NCBI GenBank assembly: GCA_045646845.1
Contig: JAZRLO010000001.1
Span: 1-64,000, forward strand
Direction of reading: 5' to 3'
Length of the DNA: 64,000 bases
Source: HGM04593 sp045646845
GTDB taxonomy: Bacteria; Bacteroidota; Bacteroidia; Bacteroidales; Bacteroidaceae
In this document: one piece after another, positions 60,800 to 64,000 of the stretch
Layout: each line of letters begins with the position of its first letter
Numbering within the stretch: position 1 is the stretch's first letter
Position numbers and translations under genes: made by a program
The notes under the pieces: model-generated
Databases searched by the model: none
What the model was told of the DNA's origin: nothing
Seen by the model: only the letters and a program-made list of their open reading frames with translations

Positions 60800-62659
60800 T
60801 TATCTATGTAGTCTCAAATATAATCTGCGGCGGATGTTGCCGGTTAAACGGGCGATTTTGTCTATACAAGGGTAGATTCTTCCAGGTACACTTAGTGCAA
60901 TACTTCCCTTTTCATATAATGTTTTGTGCCCCCCAAATAAGACAACGTTTATGAATTCACTTATTCTGAGTCGGCGACTAATCCCACTCTCAACAAATGG
61001 TTTTTTGTCAATTCTGTGAATTGACTTATTTATTGCATTTAAAGCACTTTCTTCCCATTGTTGTAGATTTCCTAGAATATCTTGTGGTAGAATAGAAAGT
61101 TCCTTTGTTATCCAACTCGTGGTGTCGCAATTTGCAGATACGACATTGTTGAAATCCGTATCACCATTCAAAATTGGATTGTATTTATCATTCTCTTTTG
61201 AATATCCGTTTGTGCTTTTGTATGGTGATGCTGAGAAGTGATCTTCTATTACGAACGTAAGTTCTGTATCGGAAGTGGCTGGACTATGAAATGTTATGTA
61301 ACTTCCATATTTGCTATGCATTACATCACTGCGCACACCATAATAGAAGAATGTGGTCTCGGGGTACCCTTCTTCTTTCAGTATGCTGTTTATCATCAGT
61401 CTGGTTGTTCCCAACCAACCCACATCCACCATAGCAGTAGTGCTGTTACCAAAGACCTTTTCTTGTGCAAAATAACCATTCAGTAATGAACGTTTCTCCT
61501 TTGCGCGTTCATTGAGCACCGAAAGGTACTTGCTTTCGGTTCCGAAAAATGCATCAAGGAATATTCTTTCCTGTTCTTTGGTGGTAATCTTGTCGAAATT
61601 GAACTTAATGCCAAACATCTCTTTCAACTCTTCTATGGATGTTCCTAACGACAGTGTCAGTTCTTTAATGTTCTTGCCTCTAATTGTTCTCTTGTCTTGT
61701 ATTGCAAGGAACTTGTCGGCAGTGGCATTGTGTAGGTATGGTAGCAAAAGTGATTTGCGCGAGACAAACAGATAGCGGAGCTCAATACCACCGTGCGGCA
61801 ATTGTTCGGCAATTTGTTGCAATATATAACTGTCGCGTGAAAGGAAGTAGAGTGTTTTTATGCCTCTCTCTCTTGCCGTTTCAAGGACAAAATGGACATA
61901 CGGGATATATGCCGGGGCGACAAAATCGGCTGCGATTGTCGTGTATGCATCATTCCCAAAGTGTATTCTTGCGGCGCGACTCAGTCCCGCGAGTATTGAA
62001 CTCTCGTAATGAGACTTGTTATCGCGTGGAGCGATTGTACTTTTTTCGGCTATAGAAAAATCTGTATTTACTTTTGTCGCCTTTATGCCGTAGTGCTTTG
62101 CCATTTTGACATCGCTCACAGGGTGGTCACCGAAATGTTCCCAATGTTGTGGTTTTAGCTTCTCTTTCAGCTTTTTATATAATGCACCGTTTGATTTGCG
62201 AGCATTCCATTCACACGAGACATAAACAGTCTCAAAGTGTTCAATGCATCCTTCACGCTCAAGCACCTCTTTAAGAAAATCACTTGGCATATACATGTCA
62301 GAGATAAAACTGATTGTATAGCCCTCTTTGCGTTTCTTTTTTATGATGTCCCTTATTGCCGGGTTTGCTATCAAGTTCTCTGCTTCAACGCACTTTTCAG
62401 CCTCAATCAATTGTGCAGGTGTGTATTCGGCAAAGCCTGCAATCTCCTCACTGTTGTATATGTCCTCAATCGTTACATCTTTACCGGGTGCTCGTCTCCT
62501 GGCCTCGCATTCTGCGCCTTTGCGCCAAAGGAGGAAATCGTCTCGCTTGGCTTTGTCGTTAGGGTACAACTTGTGTGCAAGGATATAGAATATGTTTTCC
62601 GGCTTACCGCATTTGCGTATCAGCGTGGTATCAAATATGTCAAACGATGCGAGTTTCAT
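60800..62659 (-). CDS. HAD-like domain protein of the polysaccharide locus
   Basis: The 619-residue protein has an N-terminal HAD hydrolase domain: SFDIFDTTL (nucleophile Asp7 and Asp10), FISDMYMPSDF and the third motif HFGDHPVSDVKMA, about residues 1-200. The remaining 400 residues are not recognised; they contain LYFLSRDSYILQQIAEQLP and a YFAQEKVFG-type segment. Large HAD proteins like this occur in capsule loci and may be phosphatases or phosphotransferases on sugar or lipid carriers. It overlaps the upstream acyltransferase stop by one base (TAATG). Confidence 0.78.
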   Translation of the reverse strand: MKLASFDIFDTTLIRKCGKPENIFYILAHKLYPNDKAKRDDFLLWRKGAECEARRRAPGKDVTIEDIYNSEEIAGFAEYTPAQLIEAEKCVEAENLIANPAIRDIIKKKRKEGYTISFISDMYMPSDFLKEVLEREGCIEHFETVYVSCEWNARKSNGALYKKLKEKLKPQHWEHFGDHPVSDVKMAKHYGIKATKVNTDFSIAEKSTIAPRDNKSHYESSILAGLSRAARIHFGNDAYTTIAADFVAPAYIPYVHFVLETARERGIKTLYFLSRDSYILQQIAEQLPHGGIELRYLFVSRKSLLLPYLHNATADKFLAIQDKRTIRGKNIKELTLSLGTSIEELKEMFGIKFNFDKITTKEQERIFLDAFFGTESKYLSVLNERAKEKRSLLNGYFAQEKVFGNSTTAMVDVGWLGTTRLMINSILKEEGYPETTFFYYGVRSDVMHSKYGSYITFHSPATSDTELTFVIEDHFSASPYKSTNGYSKENDKYNPILNGDTDFNNVVSANCDTTSWITKELSILPQDILGNLQQWEESALNAINKSIHRIDKKPFVESGISRRLRISEFINVVLFGGHKTLYEKGSIALSVPGRIYPCIDKIARLTGNIRRRLYLRLHR

Positions 62660-63651
62660 TATTCGTATAGTCTGTTTAGTCTATATGTAATTTTGCTTGT
62701 CAGATGGTCTATTCCTGTATATTTGAACAAAAACATTCTGCCTTTGTCTATGAAAGCAGAAAATATAATCACAGCAATACCAAAGAGATATAAGTATAGT
62801 GTATTGGGCATATAGCCTTGGAATTTGTTCAATAAATCTACGATATATGTTCTCATGAGCCCCTGCTCGTGTATCAGGTATGCAGCAAATACGTGTGGCG
62901 CAATGAAAGAGGCTGTTTTTGCAATAATTCCGTTGTTGGGTATATGCAAATTTTTGAACCACATGAAAGTAGCTATTGCTAAACTCCAAGTGATTAGCGA
63001 ATTATAACCTAAACAAATGACCCCCTGTCCGTATATATTACAAATGTTGTACAAAATTAACAAGCATAGTGTTGCGATTCCCCAATATTTGAATTCAGGC
63101 CCATGTAACCTCAAATAACCACCTGTGATGAATACAATAATCATCCATAAAAGTGAGAAACTATTACCAAATAGTTCACCGAAAGGAAATACTGTCAAAA
63201 GAGATGAACCTATCAGTAATAATGTTACAAGCAATATTTGATATTGTCTTTTGCTTATCGTTGTACAAACTTTGCAGATGAATGGTGATAGAAGAATGAC
63301 TGCAAGATATTTATTCACAAACCAATAACTGAACTTTGTTGGTGCAAAAGGCATTATTGATTTTGCGATGTCATATAGATTCGCTTTGCCAAGCAAGTAC
63401 AATATAATTGTTATTGTAAATGTATAAAAGATGGTCTCAAGTATAACTCTTAAAACTCTTTCAATCTTGAACTTTGATGTAATAAGAAAATATCCCGAAA
63501 TTAGAACAAAACAATTGACGGCATGAGGCGCAATGGTTGCAAATGAGGAGAATGACTCAATTCCAGATCGTCCACCAACATGCCCGACAATAATAAAAAG
63601 CATACATAGTATGCGCAGTATTTCAAGATTTATTTGTCTTTGTGCTTTCAT
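62659..63651 (-). CDS. Acyltransferase family 3 membrane protein
   Basis: The 330-residue multi-pass protein begins INLEILRILCMLFIIVGHVG with the conserved His and has VNCFVLISGYFLI; the N-terminus and topology match sugar O-acyltransferases. It overlaps the upstream gene by 4 bp and the HAD gene by one base, so the three are translationally coupled. Confidence 0.86.
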   Translation of the reverse strand: MKAQRQINLEILRILCMLFIIVGHVGGRSGIESFSSFATIAPHAVNCFVLISGYFLITSKFKIERVLRVILETIFYTFTITIILYLLGKANLYDIAKSIMPFAPTKFSYWFVNKYLAVILLSPFICKVCTTISKRQYQILLVTLLLIGSSLLTVFPFGELFGNSFSLLWMIIVFITGGYLRLHGPEFKYWGIATLCLLILYNICNIYGQGVICLGYNSLITWSLAIATFMWFKNLHIPNNGIIAKTASFIAPHVFAAYLIHEQGLMRTYIVDLLNKFQGYMPNTLYLYLFGIAVIIFSAFIDKGRMFLFKYTGIDHLTSKITYRLNRLYE

Positions 63652-64000
63652 TTTTTTATCTGTTTTTTTATTTTCAGTAAAATTGCATAAACATGTGATA
63701 TGCCTTTGAATGTTATATAAGAAAGCATACTTATCCGTTGTTTGCGTCCTTGTGCCAGCATTTTCTCCTTTTTTGCGTATTCAAAAGCGTCTTTTATGAT
63801 TTTTGTGGCTTCTTTAGCAAACTCAGCCTTGTGGTGATTGTAAAAGTAAAAATCTCTTTGGCAGTACATGAGGTTTAAAATATAATCCCTCTGTAATTTC
63901 CTGAAGACACCGCAGTCGGTATAATTCTTCTTTGCAAATTCATAGATTGCGGTATTGGTAGTCAGGAAGTTATAGCGTTTGATGTCTTTTAGATGCATCA
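63648..64000 (-). CDS. C-terminal part of a polysaccharide-locus protein, probably glycosyltransferase (cut by window end)
   Basis: The frame is open to the window edge; the ATG at 63998 may be internal. The visible 116 residues are basic and helical (CQRDFYFYNHHKAEFAKEAT, then a hydrophobic/basic tail LLKIKKQIKK), like the C-terminal tail of family 2 glycosyltransferases, but no catalytic part is in view. It overlaps the acyltransferase by 4 bp. The true function needs the sequence beyond the edge. Confidence 0.5.
   Translation of the reverse strand, partial: MHLKDIKRYNFLTTNTAIYEFAKKNYTDCGVFRKLQRDYILNLMYCQRDFYFYNHHKAEFAKEATKIIKDAFEYAKKEKMLAQGRKQRISMLSYITFKGISHVYAILLKIKKQIKK

Overview
The window reads as a chromosomal segment of a member of the order Bacteroidales (Bacteroides/Prevotella-like, probably animal-associated). 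The evidence is the ribosomal/RNA-polymerase operon with Bacteroidetes-type RpoB and RpoC lengths, the arginine cluster order argR-GNAT-argG-argC-argD, the dut-TPR-DUF4292-EnvC block, glycine-lipid acyltransferases, BspA-type leucine-rich repeat proteins, a GH92 mannosidase, and promoters of the Bacteroidetes type (-33 TTG / 19-20 nt / -7 TAnnTTTG) instead of -35/-10 boxes. Species cannot be set from the sequence alone.

Layout. 1-9.8 kb: rplA (5' cut by the window edge), rplJ, rplL, an attenuator-like hairpin, rpoB, rpoC, and a strong terminator. 9.8-16.05 kb: two acyltransferases predicted to make glycine lipids (glsA/glsB-like), then dut and three envelope genes (TPR protein, DUF4292 lipoprotein, EnvC-like LytM protein). 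16.25-20.8 kb (minus strand): arginine biosynthesis operon headed by argR. 20.9-24.2 kb: gene debris, two secreted leucine-rich-repeat proteins and repeat-type DNA. 24.3-27.0 kb (minus): inositol-phosphate synthase and a lone dihydrolipoyl dehydrogenase. 27.2-30.5 kb: secreted GH92 alpha-mannosidase plus a PI-PLC-like phosphodiesterase. 30.6-41.5 kb: a visibly AT-richer defence island between tRNA-Ala and the tRNA-Phe/tRNA-Pro pair. It holds a nested pseudogene, a three-gene ABC-ATPase (ABC-3C) conflict system with a predicted nuclease, a frameshifted AbiH gene, a Sau3AI-like type II restriction-modification system with a small Xre regulator, and a Fic gene bracketed by repeats. 41.6-45.7 kb: WG-repeat protein, acyltransferase and an ABC-F protein. 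46.0-64.0 kb (minus): a large surface-polysaccharide locus with glycosyltransferases, a Wzy-like polymerase, acetyltransferases, kinase-like proteins and a HAD protein. It continues past the window end.

The most unusual signal is in the polysaccharide locus. At least five intercistronic gaps are filled by elements of about 70-360 bp that share terminal inverted repeats (consensus AGACAnAAGnACAnAAG) and contain nested hairpins. Two are over 95% identical, two differ in core sequence, and one has almost no core. Most sit a fixed 15-17 nt upstream of a start codon and 5-15 nt from the upstream stop codon. A gene of the GxxExxY family (PD-(D/E)xK-like fold) lies exactly between two of them. I know no named element matching this. 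The second system worth attention is the ABC-3C operon.
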